The translations under genes were made by a program, and so were the position numbers. The notes below the pieces were generated by a model. The model ran no database searches and was not told the origin of the DNA. It saw only the letters and a program-made list of their open reading frames with translations. A stretch of DNA of 14,737 nt from an uncultured Chthonomonas sp. (lineage in GTDB: Bacteria > Armatimonadota > Chthonomonadetes > Chthonomonadales > CAJBBX01): contig CAISOI010000161.1 in the NCBI GenBank assembly GCA_903886985.1, positions 1 through 14,737 on the forward strand, in the 5' to 3' direction. Shown here piece after piece: positions 1 through 7,583 of this stretch; the stretch's first letter is position 1, and every line of letters starts with the position of its first letter.

Positions 1-3
1 AAG

Positions 4-1083
4 ATGATGGACAAAGCAATGAGGCATACACAATTTGACTCAGATGTAGTTCGCGCGCCGCGCCCCGTTGGGGCTAATGGCAAGAAAACGCACGCCAGCG
101 ATTTTGCGTCAACTACTACTGGAAGAGAGACGAACCTAGGATATTTCGACGGCCCATTGTCTGAGCACGGTTTGCATGTTGTCGAGTCTGAAGTGCTGCT
201 GGAAACTGTTGAGAACACAGCAGAACAGTCAAACCCTGAGGAAAGCGGATCTTCACACATTGGAGATATCCCGGACATCTGGATGTTAAGTGGAGGTCGT
301 TCGCCATTGTTGACCTCCATGCAGGAAGTTATGCTTGCAAAGCGGATTGAATGTGGTGATCAGGCTGCACGTGAAGCCATGATGAACGCTAACATTCGAT
401 TGGTTGCGGCGGTTGCACGGCGTTATCAAGGACGTGGCCTCTCTCTGGAAGACTTGATGCAAGAGGGAGTTATAGGCTTAATCCGGGCGATCGAGAAGTT
501 CAACTATCGCAAAGGTTATCGTTTCAGCACCTACGCAACGCATTGGATACGACAGGCGGTTTCTCGCGCGGTCGCAAATCAAGGTAGGTCGATTCGATTG
601 CCAGCGCACGTGGTGGATACTTTGGGAAGGGTCTCTCGTGTTAAAGAAGAGTTGTTTAGTAAACTGGGACGCAATCCGAGCCGCGCTGAAATTGCAGATG
701 CGGCAGGTACAACGGAAGCTAAGCTGACTCAGTTACTCAAGAACTCGGTACAACCTGTCTCTTTGGAGGCACCGATTGGTGTTGAGGGAGAGTCTCGACT
801 CGGAGATTTCGTTCAAGCCGATGAGGCATCTTCGCCAATTGAAAGTGTCTTCAAGAAGTTGATTCTGGAAGAACTTGAGAAGGTTCTGGATACGCTGGCG
901 CCCCGAGAGAAGGATGTGTTGACACTGCGGTATGGTCTGGGTTATGAGACAGCGCATACGCTTGAAGAGACCGGACGCAAGCTGAGCATCACACGTGAAC
1001 GAGCAAGACAGATCGAGTCTAAAGCTCTCGAAAAGCTGCGCCATTGCCAGACTTCTCGTAGGCTAAGGGAAGTGGTCAATTAG
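4..1083 (+). CDS. RNA polymerase sigma factor, sigma-70 family (RpoD/SigA-like, lacks region 1.1)
   Basis: Promoter-recognition subunit of RNA polymerase, 359 residues. Residues 1-90 are polar and poorly conserved and do not look like region 1.1. Region 1.2 spans about 91-134. Region 2 follows (about 128-200), with core-binding DLMQEGVIGLIRAIEKF and the -10 recognition helix around STYATHWIRQAVSRAV (175-190). Region 3 is about 200-275. Region 4 (about 285-355) carries TLAPREKDVLTLRYGL and the -35-binding helix ITRERARQIESKALEKLR. The length and the missing region 1.1 suit either a group 2 sigma or a short primary sigma; I cannot tell which. The first Trp of the usual YATWWIRQ is His here. ATG codons at 4, 7 and 19 are all possible starts, and the upstream region lies outside the window. 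An intrinsic terminator follows at once, so this is probably the end of a transcription unit. Confidence 0.93.
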   Translation: MMDKAMRHTQFDSDVVRAPRPVGANGKKTHASDFASTTTGRETNLGYFDGPLSEHGLHVVESEVLLETVENTAEQSNPEESGSSHIGDIPDIWMLSGGRSPLLTSMQEVMLAKRIECGDQAAREAMMNANIRLVAAVARRYQGRGLSLEDLMQEGVIGLIRAIEKFNYRKGYRFSTYATHWIRQAVSRAVANQGRSIRLPAHVVDTLGRVSRVKEELFSKLGRNPSRAEIADAAGTTEAKLTQLLKNSVQPVSLEAPIGVEGESRLGDFVQADEASSPIESVFKKLILEELEKVLDTLAPREKDVLTLRYGLGYETAHTLEETGRKLSITRERARQIESKALEKLRHCQTSRRLREVVN

Positions 1084-1094
1084 CGATGTAAAAT

Positions 1095-1130
1095 GGGACC
1101 GGAAGCAGAACTGTGCGTCCGGTCTCTTTT
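1095..1130 (+). terminator. Intrinsic terminator of the sigma factor gene
   Basis: A 9-bp stem, GGGACCGGA paired with TCCGGTCTC (one G-U pair), encloses a 14-base loop. A TTTT run begins within two bases of the perfectly paired part of the stem. It starts 12 bases after the sigma factor stop codon. Confidence 0.85.
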
Positions 1131-1262
1131 CATCAAGCCTATCTTTGGGCCGAGCAGGAGTGCCATTTTCAAGGTATAAACTGTTTACAAATCCGATGTA
1201 CATTTGCAACGTGCCTACGTTGGGTGACGTATGAATTTCGGTAGGTAAAACAGATTATTTTT

Positions 1263-1266
1263 GGAG
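1263..1266 (+). promoter_or_regulatory. Ribosome binding site of zwf
   Basis: GGAG lies 6 bases before the ATG at 1273. It is the clearest Shine-Dalgarno site in the left part of the window and fixes the zwf start. Confidence 0.7.
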
Positions 1267-1272
1267 AACTAA

Positions 1273-2802
1273 ATGCAAGCGCCCGATCCGTGCAGCGAAA
1301 CATCACAAGTAGGAGCACCTCCATGTGCATTGGTGCTCTTTGGAGCCACAGGTGACCTGACGCGCCGGAAACTTATGCCCGCGCTTTACAGCCTCGCATG
1401 TCAAAATCTACTGCCCGCGAACATAGCAATTATTGCGTTTGCAAGAAAGCCTAAAGACGATGACGAATTTCGAGAGGATGTCAAACAATCCATTCTGAAA
1501 TTTAGTCCTTCTATGAGGGTGGACAACGACTGTTGGACCGAATTTGCGTCACGTCTGTTTTATCAGAAGGGCCGATTGGATGTTGCCGAAGATTATGGTT
1601 TGTTGAGGGATCGTTTGGCAGCACTCGAGTTAGAGAACCCTGTCGGCAGTAACCACCTATTCTATCTGGCTACTCCTCCTGAGCATTTTGGTGAGATAGT
1701 CCAACATCTGGGAAATTCTGGTATGGCAAGCGAGCAGGAGGGCTGGTCCCGAATTATCGTCGAAAAGCCATTCGGTTATGATCTGGATTCGGCAATTGAG
1801 TTAAACCAAATTCTGCGAGATCATTTTGCGGAGTCTCAGATTTACCGAATCGACCACTATCTCGGTAAAGAGACTGTCCAGAATATTCTCGTGCTCCGGT
1901 TTGCCAATCGATTGTTCGAGCTCCTCTGGAATCACCTTTATGTCGACAACGTCCAGATCACTGTTGCGGAGACCCTTGGCATGGAGGGGCGTGGAGCCTA
2001 TTTTAACGAATCGGGAATTACTCGGGACATCATCCAGAACCATGCATTGCAAATTCTTACTTTGATTGCAATGGAGCCTCCAGTCTCATTAGGGGCAGAT
2101 GCAATTCGAGATGAAAAGGTAAAGGCTTTAAGATCGGTTCGATCCTTTAGTCCAAAAGAGGTGCATGAACACACTGTTAGAGGCCAATATCTGTCGACGG
2201 GATCAGACCGAAAAGATGATGTGGATTATCTTTCTGAGCCCGGAATACCTGCAGATTCCAGCACGGAGACGTTTGCTGCCATTCGATTTCATGTGGATAA
2301 CTGGCGATGGGCAGGCGTGCCGTTCTATGTGCGCGCTGGTAAGAGATTGCCTACTCGGGTGACAGAAGTGGTCGTTCAGCTGAAAGAGGTCCCGGATGTC
2401 CTCTTCGCGAGGATGTCATGCGCACGGGTTACTCCTAATCGACTAACAATACGAGTTCAACCGAACGAGGGCGTCGATATTTTGATGAGTGCTAAAGACC
2501 CGGGGCAGGGGATGGATGTCAAACCGGTCCGAATGCACTTTGACTATGCTGAGGCATTCGGTAAGGAAATTCCGGAAGCCTATGAAAGGTTACTGCTTAA
2601 CGCCATGTTGGGTGATGCTTCTTTGTTTGCGCGTGATGATGAAGTCGAAGCCGCGTGGAAATTAATAACTCCAATTTTGGAAACATGGTCAGGTGATACC
2701 GTTGAACTCGAGAAATACGCTGGGGGAAGCTGGGGACCAGAAAGTTCGCAGAGGCTTATGGAAGTAGACGGTAAGCAGTGGTGGAATCCTGAATCGAAGT
2801 AG
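1273..2802 (+). CDS. zwf: Glucose-6-phosphate 1-dehydrogenase
   Basis: Oxidises glucose 6-phosphate to 6-phosphogluconolactone with reduction of NAD(P)+, the first step of the oxidative pentose phosphate pathway, in the cytosol. The 509 residues match the usual family length. The N-terminal Rossmann motif GATGDLTRRKL is at 24-34, with Arg31/Arg32 in the region that favours NADP. EKPFGYDL is at 164-171. The substrate-binding signature RIDHYLGKE is at 192-200 (His195, Lys199). The likely catalytic base is His257 in RDIIQNHALQ. The C-terminal domain has the conserved WAGVPFYVRAGKRLP. The start is supported by GGAG 6 bases upstream. It stands alone after the sigma factor terminator, with no opcA, pgl or gnd in the window, so it probably has its own promoter in 1131-1262, where I could not define convincing -35 and -10 boxes. 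Confidence 0.97.
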   Translation: MQAPDPCSETSQVGAPPCALVLFGATGDLTRRKLMPALYSLACQNLLPANIAIIAFARKPKDDDEFREDVKQSILKFSPSMRVDNDCWTEFASRLFYQKGRLDVAEDYGLLRDRLAALELENPVGSNHLFYLATPPEHFGEIVQHLGNSGMASEQEGWSRIIVEKPFGYDLDSAIELNQILRDHFAESQIYRIDHYLGKETVQNILVLRFANRLFELLWNHLYVDNVQITVAETLGMEGRGAYFNESGITRDIIQNHALQILTLIAMEPPVSLGADAIRDEKVKALRSVRSFSPKEVHEHTVRGQYLSTGSDRKDDVDYLSEPGIPADSSTETFAAIRFHVDNWRWAGVPFYVRAGKRLPTRVTEVVVQLKEVPDVLFARMSCARVTPNRLTIRVQPNEGVDILMSAKDPGQGMDVKPVRMHFDYAEAFGKEIPEAYERLLLNAMLGDASLFARDDEVEAAWKLITPILETWSGDTVELEKYAGGSWGPESSQRLMEVDGKQWWNPESK

Positions 2803-2803
2803 A

Positions 2804-2827
2804 GGCGAAACTCTGAGAAGTTTCGCC
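2804..2827 (+). terminator. Hairpin between convergent zwf and GNAT genes, probable terminator
   Basis: A perfect 9-bp stem, GGCGAAACT with AGTTTCGCC, closes a CTGAGA loop. It starts one base after the zwf stop codon. The tail on the + strand (CTTCCTG) has only a weak U content and the - strand tail is also poor. The site between two convergent genes supports termination, possibly in both directions. Confidence 0.6.
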
Positions 2828-2842
2828 CTTCCTGCGTCCATT

Positions 2843-3475
2843 TCAGATGGGAGAGTTGATGAAATGAGGTTTACCTGTCAAGGTGAGTGCGTCTTCAAAA
2901 ATCTCCTGACACACGTTCAAGGCGGCCTCGGGAGTTAGTTCTTGCTCGTCTACTAATGATTGCGCCATCAGATACATGGGAACAGGCTCTGTACCGGTAT
3001 CGACGGATTGCAGGTAATTATATCCGCCTAATAGGATCGCGCCCTGACGTTGATACCACGAGATTCTACGAGCAGCAATATGGGATGGACCGGAACCGAT
3101 CTCGGGTATCTCTACTTCGAAGACCATTGTTTCCACACCGCACTCTTTGAGGATTGCGGTTAGGTCTTGATAGATTCGGCCACCAACCCCTGTGTTACGG
3201 AGGGCTGAATCAGTGGCGATGTACCATAAAACAGCGGATTTCGAATCTGCATAGAGATCATAGTGCAGGATACCGAGTGTATTGCCGGAATCCTCATCGA
3301 TAACGGCAATAACCGGGTTTGTATTGGTATCACTATTCGCGGCTTCGGTGATGACCTTTTCGAAATATTCGATTGACATCTGTTCTTGAGGTGGAAAGCT
3401 ATCGTTATAGATTCGCAGCCAGTCTTGCCATAGTTTGTGCTGAGGGCTGTAGATCGAGATATATGTGAGTTTCAA
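2843..3475 (-). CDS. GNAT-family N-acetyltransferase
   Basis: Predicted acetyl-CoA-dependent acetyltransferase, 210 residues, cytosolic, substrate unknown. The core GNAT fold is visible: a strand and turn around AVLWYIATDSALRNTGVGGRIY (81-102), in which R93-x-x-G96-x-G98 is the motif A loop that binds the acetyl-CoA pyrophosphate. A later WYQRQGA segment at about 150 resembles the motif B helix and strand. The C-terminal 40 residues are extra to a minimal GNAT domain. The reading frame opens with TTG at 3475, and the next in-frame ATG (Met33) would remove the first strand, so TTG is preferred. An AAAG sits a few bases upstream, which is a weak ribosome binding site. The gene is transcribed away from thrC and converges on zwf. 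Neither neighbour shares a pathway with it, so context gives no substrate. Confidence 0.85.
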   Translation of the reverse strand: MKLTYISIYSPQHKLWQDWLRIYNDSFPPQEQMSIEYFEKVITEAANSDTNTNPVIAVIDEDSGNTLGILHYDLYADSKSAVLWYIATDSALRNTGVGGRIYQDLTAILKECGVETMVFEVEIPEIGSGPSHIAARRISWYQRQGAILLGGYNYLQSVDTGTEPVPMYLMAQSLVDEQELTPEAALNVCQEIFEDALTLTGKPHFINSPI

Positions 3476-3507
3476 ATAGGGACTTTCTGTTTAATGGAAT
3501 AGGGACT
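3475..3507. repeat. Short direct repeat at the GNAT gene start
   Basis: AATAGGGACT occurs at 3475-3484 and again at 3498-3507, with starts 23 bases apart. On the - strand this is AGTCCCTATT twice, the second copy directly abutting the GNAT start codon. The spacing is close to two DNA turns, as for paired regulator sites, but chance is possible. Confidence 0.35.
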
Positions 3508-3558
3508 GCCGGGACACTTTTGAAGGTCTCAATGTTCTATTGGACCGTGCAGATACGA

Positions 3559-3586
3559 GGTGCGCGAATGCCGCGGGCATTGCACC
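3559..3586. repeat. Interrupted palindrome in the GNAT/thrC divergent intergenic region
   Basis: GGTGC at 3559-3563 pairs with GCACC at 3582-3586, and AATGCC at 3567-3572 pairs with GGCATT at 3576-3581. A GCG bulge (3564-3566) sits in the left arm and the loop is GCG. This gives 11 base pairs in 28 bases. No U-run follows on either strand, so it does not look like a terminator. Its right end overlaps the proposed -35 box of thrC, which would suit an operator. Confidence 0.5.
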
Positions 3587-3608
3587 GGTAAAGCCAAATT
3601 AGTATAGC
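3580..3608 (+). promoter_or_regulatory. Possible thrC promoter
   Basis: TTGCAC at 3580-3585 and TATAGC at 3603-3608 are separated by 17 bases, and the TATAGC is 17 bases before the first ATG of thrC. Only 3 and 4 of 6 bases match the consensus boxes. A start near 3615 would give a very short leader of about 10-20 bases, in line with the lack of a good ribosome binding site. Confidence 0.35.
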
Positions 3609-3624
3609 AAATCACAAGTTTAAA

Positions 3625-4692
3625 ATGGATAACATGGCATACAACGGCATCATTCAAAAGTACAGGCGGTTTCTCCCGGTTGAGGACTACGCCGAGTTCG
3701 TATCGCTCGATGAAGGGCAGACACCTCTTCTAAAGGCACCCGCTTTATCGCGATGGATATCCCCACATGTTACGCTCTATCTAAAGATTGAAGGACAAAA
3801 TCCGTCAGGATCTTTCAAGGATCGAGGCATGACTATGGCGGTATCTCATGCGAAGTTTCAGGGCCATGAAATCGTCATGTGCGCTTCGACAGGAAATACT
3901 TCTGCGTCTGCCGCTGCTTATGCGGCAAGGGGCGGTATGAAATGTGTGGTATTAATTCCTGATGGCAATATTGCTTTGGGAAAACTCGCACAGGCGTTGG
4001 TGCATGGTGCGCAGGTGATTTCGATCCAGGGTAACTTTGATGATGCCCTTACCATTGTTCGGGAGGTAACTATGAAGTATCCTATCGCTTTGGTCAATTC
4101 TGTGAATCCTGTAAGAATAGACGGGCAGAAGACGGCTGCCTTCGAGATTGTCGATGAATTAGGAGAAGCTCCGGATATCCATGCTCTCCCAGTCGGTAAT
4201 GCGGGCAACATCACAGCCTATTGGAAAGGGTTCAAAGAGTATTTTGCCGCAGGAATATCCACCAAACTACCAAGAATTCTGGGATTTCAGGCGGAAGGTG
4301 CGGCACCGATTGTTGACGGGGCGCCTATCGCAAATCCAAAAACTGTAGCTTCTGCCATTCGTATCGGCAATCCCGCAAGTTGGCAATCTGCGGTTTCCGC
4401 GCGAGACGAAAGTGGTGGTCTCATTGCTAAGGTTTCTGACACGCGGATCATCCAGTCGTACTTGCAGGCTGCGCGGTTGGAGGGCGTTTTTGCTGAACCT
4501 GCAAGCCTAACTCCAATTGCTGGATTGAAGATGCTTGCGGAACAAGGTTATTTCCAACAGCCCGTCACTGTTACGGTGACGCTCACAGGAAACGGTCTCA
4601 AGGATCCTGGTACCGCTGTGGAATATTCAAACAGTGAACTGCAATCAATCCCGCCTACAGTGGACGCGGTAATTCAATCGCTGGGATACTAA
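3625..4692 (+). CDS. thrC: Threonine synthase
   Basis: PLP enzyme that converts O-phospho-L-homoserine to L-threonine, the last step of threonine synthesis, in the cytosol. The 355 residues match the short bacterial class. The PLP lysine is Lys65 in NPSGSFKDRG (59-68). The ASTGNTSASAAAYAAR segment (87-102) forms the substrate-binding helix. GNAGN at 191-195 is the phosphate-binding glycine loop. The C-terminal TLTGNGLKDP completes the PLP site. Two starts are possible, ATG at 3625 or at 3634 (MAYNGIIQKY). Neither has a strong Shine-Dalgarno, though a GGA lies 5 bases before the second. hom and thrB are not in the window, so the gene is isolated from its pathway. It converges on the helicase gene, whose stop is 22 bases away. 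Confidence 0.96.
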   Translation: MDNMAYNGIIQKYRRFLPVEDYAEFVSLDEGQTPLLKAPALSRWISPHVTLYLKIEGQNPSGSFKDRGMTMAVSHAKFQGHEIVMCASTGNTSASAAAYAARGGMKCVVLIPDGNIALGKLAQALVHGAQVISIQGNFDDALTIVREVTMKYPIALVNSVNPVRIDGQKTAAFEIVDELGEAPDIHALPVGNAGNITAYWKGFKEYFAAGISTKLPRILGFQAEGAAPIVDGAPIANPKTVASAIRIGNPASWQSAVSARDESGGLIAKVSDTRIIQSYLQAARLEGVFAEPASLTPIAGLKMLAEQGYFQQPVTVTVTLTGNGLKDPGTAVEYSNSELQSIPPTVDAVIQSLGY

Positions 4693-4693
4693 A

Positions 4694-4713
4694 CGCCGCT
4701 GGCGCAATTTGTT
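4694..4713. terminator. Small hairpin between convergent thrC and helicase genes, possible bidirectional terminator
   Basis: CGCC-GCT-GGCG (4694-4704) is a short all-GC stem. It is followed on the + strand by CAATTTGTTT and, read on the - strand, by TTTAG. It lies between two convergent stop codons. The stem is only 4 bp, so it would be weak. Confidence 0.4.
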
Positions 4714-6726
4714 TCATAGAATCATATCTGAGCTTTTTGAATTCCAAAACTGTTCTACTCGATTCCACTTGCTGGCGCGGGTTGCGGGTGGTAAGTACTT
4801 CACGAACTCTTTGCCATAGTTCTTAGTTAGAATTCGCGAATCGAGAATGCAGACCATCCCGCGATCATTCTTTGTTCGGATCAATCGTCCAAATCCCTGT
4901 TTGAGACGTATTTGCGCTTGAGGCACGCTGAATTCATTGAACCAATCTCCGCCTCTGTCAGTAATCGCTTCCACACGCGCTTTATTGATAGGGGAATCCG
5001 GCACAGCAAAGGGCAGACGGTCGATGATTACACACGACAGGGCGTCACCTTGGACATCTACTCCCTCCCAGAAAGTTTGTGTGCCAAAAAGGCAGCCGTT
5101 ACCGCTCGACTTGAACGCCTCAATCAGTTTGCCAGGCGGCCGGTCGCCTTGTCGGAATATTGGAAATTCCAGTTGATCTTTGAGAATCTCATAGACCTCA
5201 TTCAACATTCTTCTTGAAGTGAACAAGAGAAACGCTCTACCCTGTGAAAGCAGTAACAGCCGCTTGATAGTTTCCGCAACGAGGTCGGTGTATTCTGCCT
5301 TGGCGATTTTGGGCGGTTCCGGCAGTTCCGAAGGCACATAAAGAAGAGCTTGATTCGGGTAGTCAAAGGGTGATCCAAGAACTACCTCCAAAGCATCTTT
5401 GGGAATATGCAGCCGACTGCGGACATAGGAAAACCCTCCAGAATTTGAGAGCGTTGCCGATGTCAAGATAATGCTGTCAGCAGAGGTCCAAAGGTCGTTT
5501 GCTAATATCTTTCCGACTTCCAAGGGAGTGTGATGCAAAACAGTGCGTGATTTTTGACTGCCTGGGCTTCTGTGACTCTGGTTAGGCTGCGGCGATACAA
5601 GCTGTCCCCAACGTACATATTCTGGCTCTGTCCTGAATATAAGCGTATGAAGCTCTTCGCGCATACGCGCAGCGGTTCGAGCCATTCCGTTCAGGCGATC
5701 TTTGGAAGGCCCCTCTGCGTCTTTGGCCTGTTCCATAAGCTCATTTTGGGTACCTTCCAGAACAGTATTTAGCTGGGTCGCGAGAGTTTGGGTCTGCTGC
5801 TGTCGATCTTCGTTCAGAAGTTCTTTGAAAAAGAACTCTTGTCTATCACAGTCGAAATAGCCAAATAGCTGATCATTTAACTGTTCAATGGCACCCAAAC
5901 GGTCGAGGTTGATATCCAGCCCTTTGGTGCGCTTTATGCGTTCAACAAAGTAGGGAAGGGCACGGTTCGAAAACTCTAACCCAAAGACTTTAGTCGCCAC
6001 ATCCTCAATGTGATGGGCTTCGTCCAAAACAACTATGTCAAAATGTGGCAGAATTCCAGCAGCCGGTTCCTCACGCTTGATGGCAAGATCACTGAAAAAG
6101 AGAGCGTGATTAACAATGATTAGGTTTGCGTCGGTGGCTTCACGACGGACGTTATAATAGAAACAGCGTTCGTAATAGGCGCAGTCTTTCTGTCGGCATG
6201 TATCCTGGTTCGCTGCAACTTCAGACCAATTGCTAAAGCCGAAAGGGAGTTCCGCTACGTCTCCTGTTTGGGTATTACGCGCCCACTGTTTTAGGTTCAA
6301 AAAAGCGGGATCGGTAGTGTTGAAAATATCGTCCTCTGCACTGTCGAGATCCTGTTTACAGAGGTAGTTACTACGCCCTTTCATTACCACCGCTTTAAGT
6401 TCAATATCTGGAAAGATGGACTGAACGAGCGGTATATCCTTCTCCATTAATTGTGATTGTAGGCTGATGGTATGAGTGGAAATAACGGTGACTTTACCCT
6501 GTTTGGCGGCAATTACCGCCGGTATTAGATAGGCGAGGGTCTTTCCAACACCGGTGCCTGCTTCTACCAAGCAGTGTTTTGAAGTTTCGATGGCACTCTG
6601 GATCGTATGGCTCATCTCCGACTGCTCTTCACGGAATTCGTAAGACTGAAACTGTTTCGAAAGCAGACCCTTTGGCGAGAGAATTTTATCGATAGTCTGA
6701 CTGGCAGTTTTTTTGGAAGTCGTCAA
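4714..6726 (-). CDS. dinG: ATP-dependent DNA helicase, DinG/XPD (Rad3) family
   Basis: Superfamily 2 5'-3' helicase with an iron-sulphur cluster, expected to unwind damaged or R-loop/G4 DNA in the cytosol. 670 residues. Walker A is AGTGVGKT at 56-63. The four cluster ligands are visible as Cys123, Cys177, Cys182 and Cys188, the last three in DTCRQKDCAYYERC. The DEAH box is at 235-238. Motif VI, QGFGRLIR, is at 610-617. There is no N-terminal exonuclease domain of the kind seen in some Gram-positive DinG proteins. The frame opens with TTG at 6726, which overlaps the upstream stop as TTGA. The first ATG (Met38) would cut off the conserved FREEQ segment, so TTG is preferred. It is the last gene of the long - strand run. 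Its helicase role has no evident link to the envelope genes before it, so cotranscription may be incidental. It could equally be a YoaA-type paralogue. Confidence 0.93.
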   Translation of the reverse strand: MTTSKKTASQTIDKILSPKGLLSKQFQSYEFREEQSEMSHTIQSAIETSKHCLVEAGTGVGKTLAYLIPAVIAAKQGKVTVISTHTISLQSQLMEKDIPLVQSIFPDIELKAVVMKGRSNYLCKQDLDSAEDDIFNTTDPAFLNLKQWARNTQTGDVAELPFGFSNWSEVAANQDTCRQKDCAYYERCFYYNVRREATDANLIIVNHALFFSDLAIKREEPAAGILPHFDIVVLDEAHHIEDVATKVFGLEFSNRALPYFVERIKRTKGLDINLDRLGAIEQLNDQLFGYFDCDRQEFFFKELLNEDRQQQTQTLATQLNTVLEGTQNELMEQAKDAEGPSKDRLNGMARTAARMREELHTLIFRTEPEYVRWGQLVSPQPNQSHRSPGSQKSRTVLHHTPLEVGKILANDLWTSADSIILTSATLSNSGGFSYVRSRLHIPKDALEVVLGSPFDYPNQALLYVPSELPEPPKIAKAEYTDLVAETIKRLLLLSQGRAFLLFTSRRMLNEVYEILKDQLEFPIFRQGDRPPGKLIEAFKSSGNGCLFGTQTFWEGVDVQGDALSCVIIDRLPFAVPDSPINKARVEAITDRGGDWFNEFSVPQAQIRLKQGFGRLIRTKNDRGMVCILDSRILTKNYGKEFVKYLPPATRASKWNRVEQFWNSKSSDMIL

Positions 6727-7583
6727 TTCAGATTTCTCGACTCTATATCAGATTGGGGCGTATTGGGTGGATTCTCGACATAGACAAGGGTTTTACGCGA
6801 GGTGATCTGATGATTTGAGCTGTCTACAGCGCGGGCTTCAATGACATGCTCTCCGTTTGTCCATTTCCGAGTGTCCTGCCTCATGACGAACGGTGCCCGA
6901 TTCTGGATTGCAACTAAAGATCCATCGAGATAGTATGTCAATGCGGCAATTTTATCTTCATTCGGAAGATTAACGTTGACGGTCAGGATGCCATTTGAAG
7001 GTCGTTTCTTCTGAAGTTCTAATTGCTTACGGGCACGTGCATCGTATTGCTGCGCGCAATCCGAAACGATCGTTCTGGCAGACTCCTGAGTGACGCCCGG
7101 ATGAGAGACGATGATGACCAGAATGTCTTCGTTTGAAGGGGCGTAGTCGAGTGGAATGGGCCGCAGCCGGTTAGCAGATTGTTGCTGCACCAAGGCTCCA
7201 TTCGTCGGCAGTAACTCTGTAAATGGCCAGGTGCGCGCAGGAACATTGAGAGTAATAGCAGCGACATCGGGTTTGGAACCCAGTGATTCTGGAAGGACCC
7301 GCAGTAGGTGATTGCTTCCAATGGATATAGCAAAGCCTGTGACACCTCCGCGCAGTACAACTGGCAATGTTGTCTCAGTGCAGGGAGCCCGATCTACTGC
7401 GGGTTTTAGTACGCGAGCGATAAGGTACCAGGTCGCACCTTTGTCAGAACTTGCCTCCACCGGCCCGTAGATGGAATTGTTGATTCTCAGGCGAAAAGTT
7501 TCGGGTAGGGCGTCATCTTGAGGTTTGGTTTGTGCATAACTAACCGCCGCCAGGTTGGAAAGGAACAGCAGGCAGACGAACAT
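6723..7583 (-). CDS. Secreted protein with C-terminal Ig-like domain, function unknown
   Basis: 286 residues if it starts at the ATG at 7583. Residues 1-18 (MFVCLLFLSNLAAVSYAQ) look like a signal peptide with a VSYA cleavage site, although the n-region has no positive charge. The middle part (about 25-190) is beta-rich, has two cysteines that could form a disulphide (in APCTET and VSDCAQ), and matches nothing I recognise. The last 75 residues follow the pattern of bacterial Ig-like domains: YYLDG, then APFVMRQDTRKWTNGEH, then EARAVDS. The open frame continues upstream without a stop, but those residues lie inside the preceding gene and lack secretion features. The chosen start overlaps the upstream gene by 44 bases, and the stop overlaps the helicase start as TTGA. 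Probably exported and possibly a partner of the glycoside hydrolase encoded just before it (inference from context). Confidence 0.72.
   Translation of the reverse strand: MFVCLLFLSNLAAVSYAQTKPQDDALPETFRLRINNSIYGPVEASSDKGATWYLIARVLKPAVDRAPCTETTLPVVLRGGVTGFAISIGSNHLLRVLPESLGSKPDVAAITLNVPARTWPFTELLPTNGALVQQQSANRLRPIPLDYAPSNEDILVIIVSHPGVTQESARTIVSDCAQQYDARARKQLELQKKRPSNGILTVNVNLPNEDKIAALTYYLDGSLVAIQNRAPFVMRQDTRKWTNGEHVIEARAVDSSNHQITSRKTLVYVENPPNTPQSDIESRNLN

Noticed and set aside
1175..1180. TATAAA as a zwf -10 box
   Set aside because: No -35-like hexamer lies at 16-19 bases upstream, and several other weak boxes exist in 1131-1262. The zwf promoter could not be chosen.
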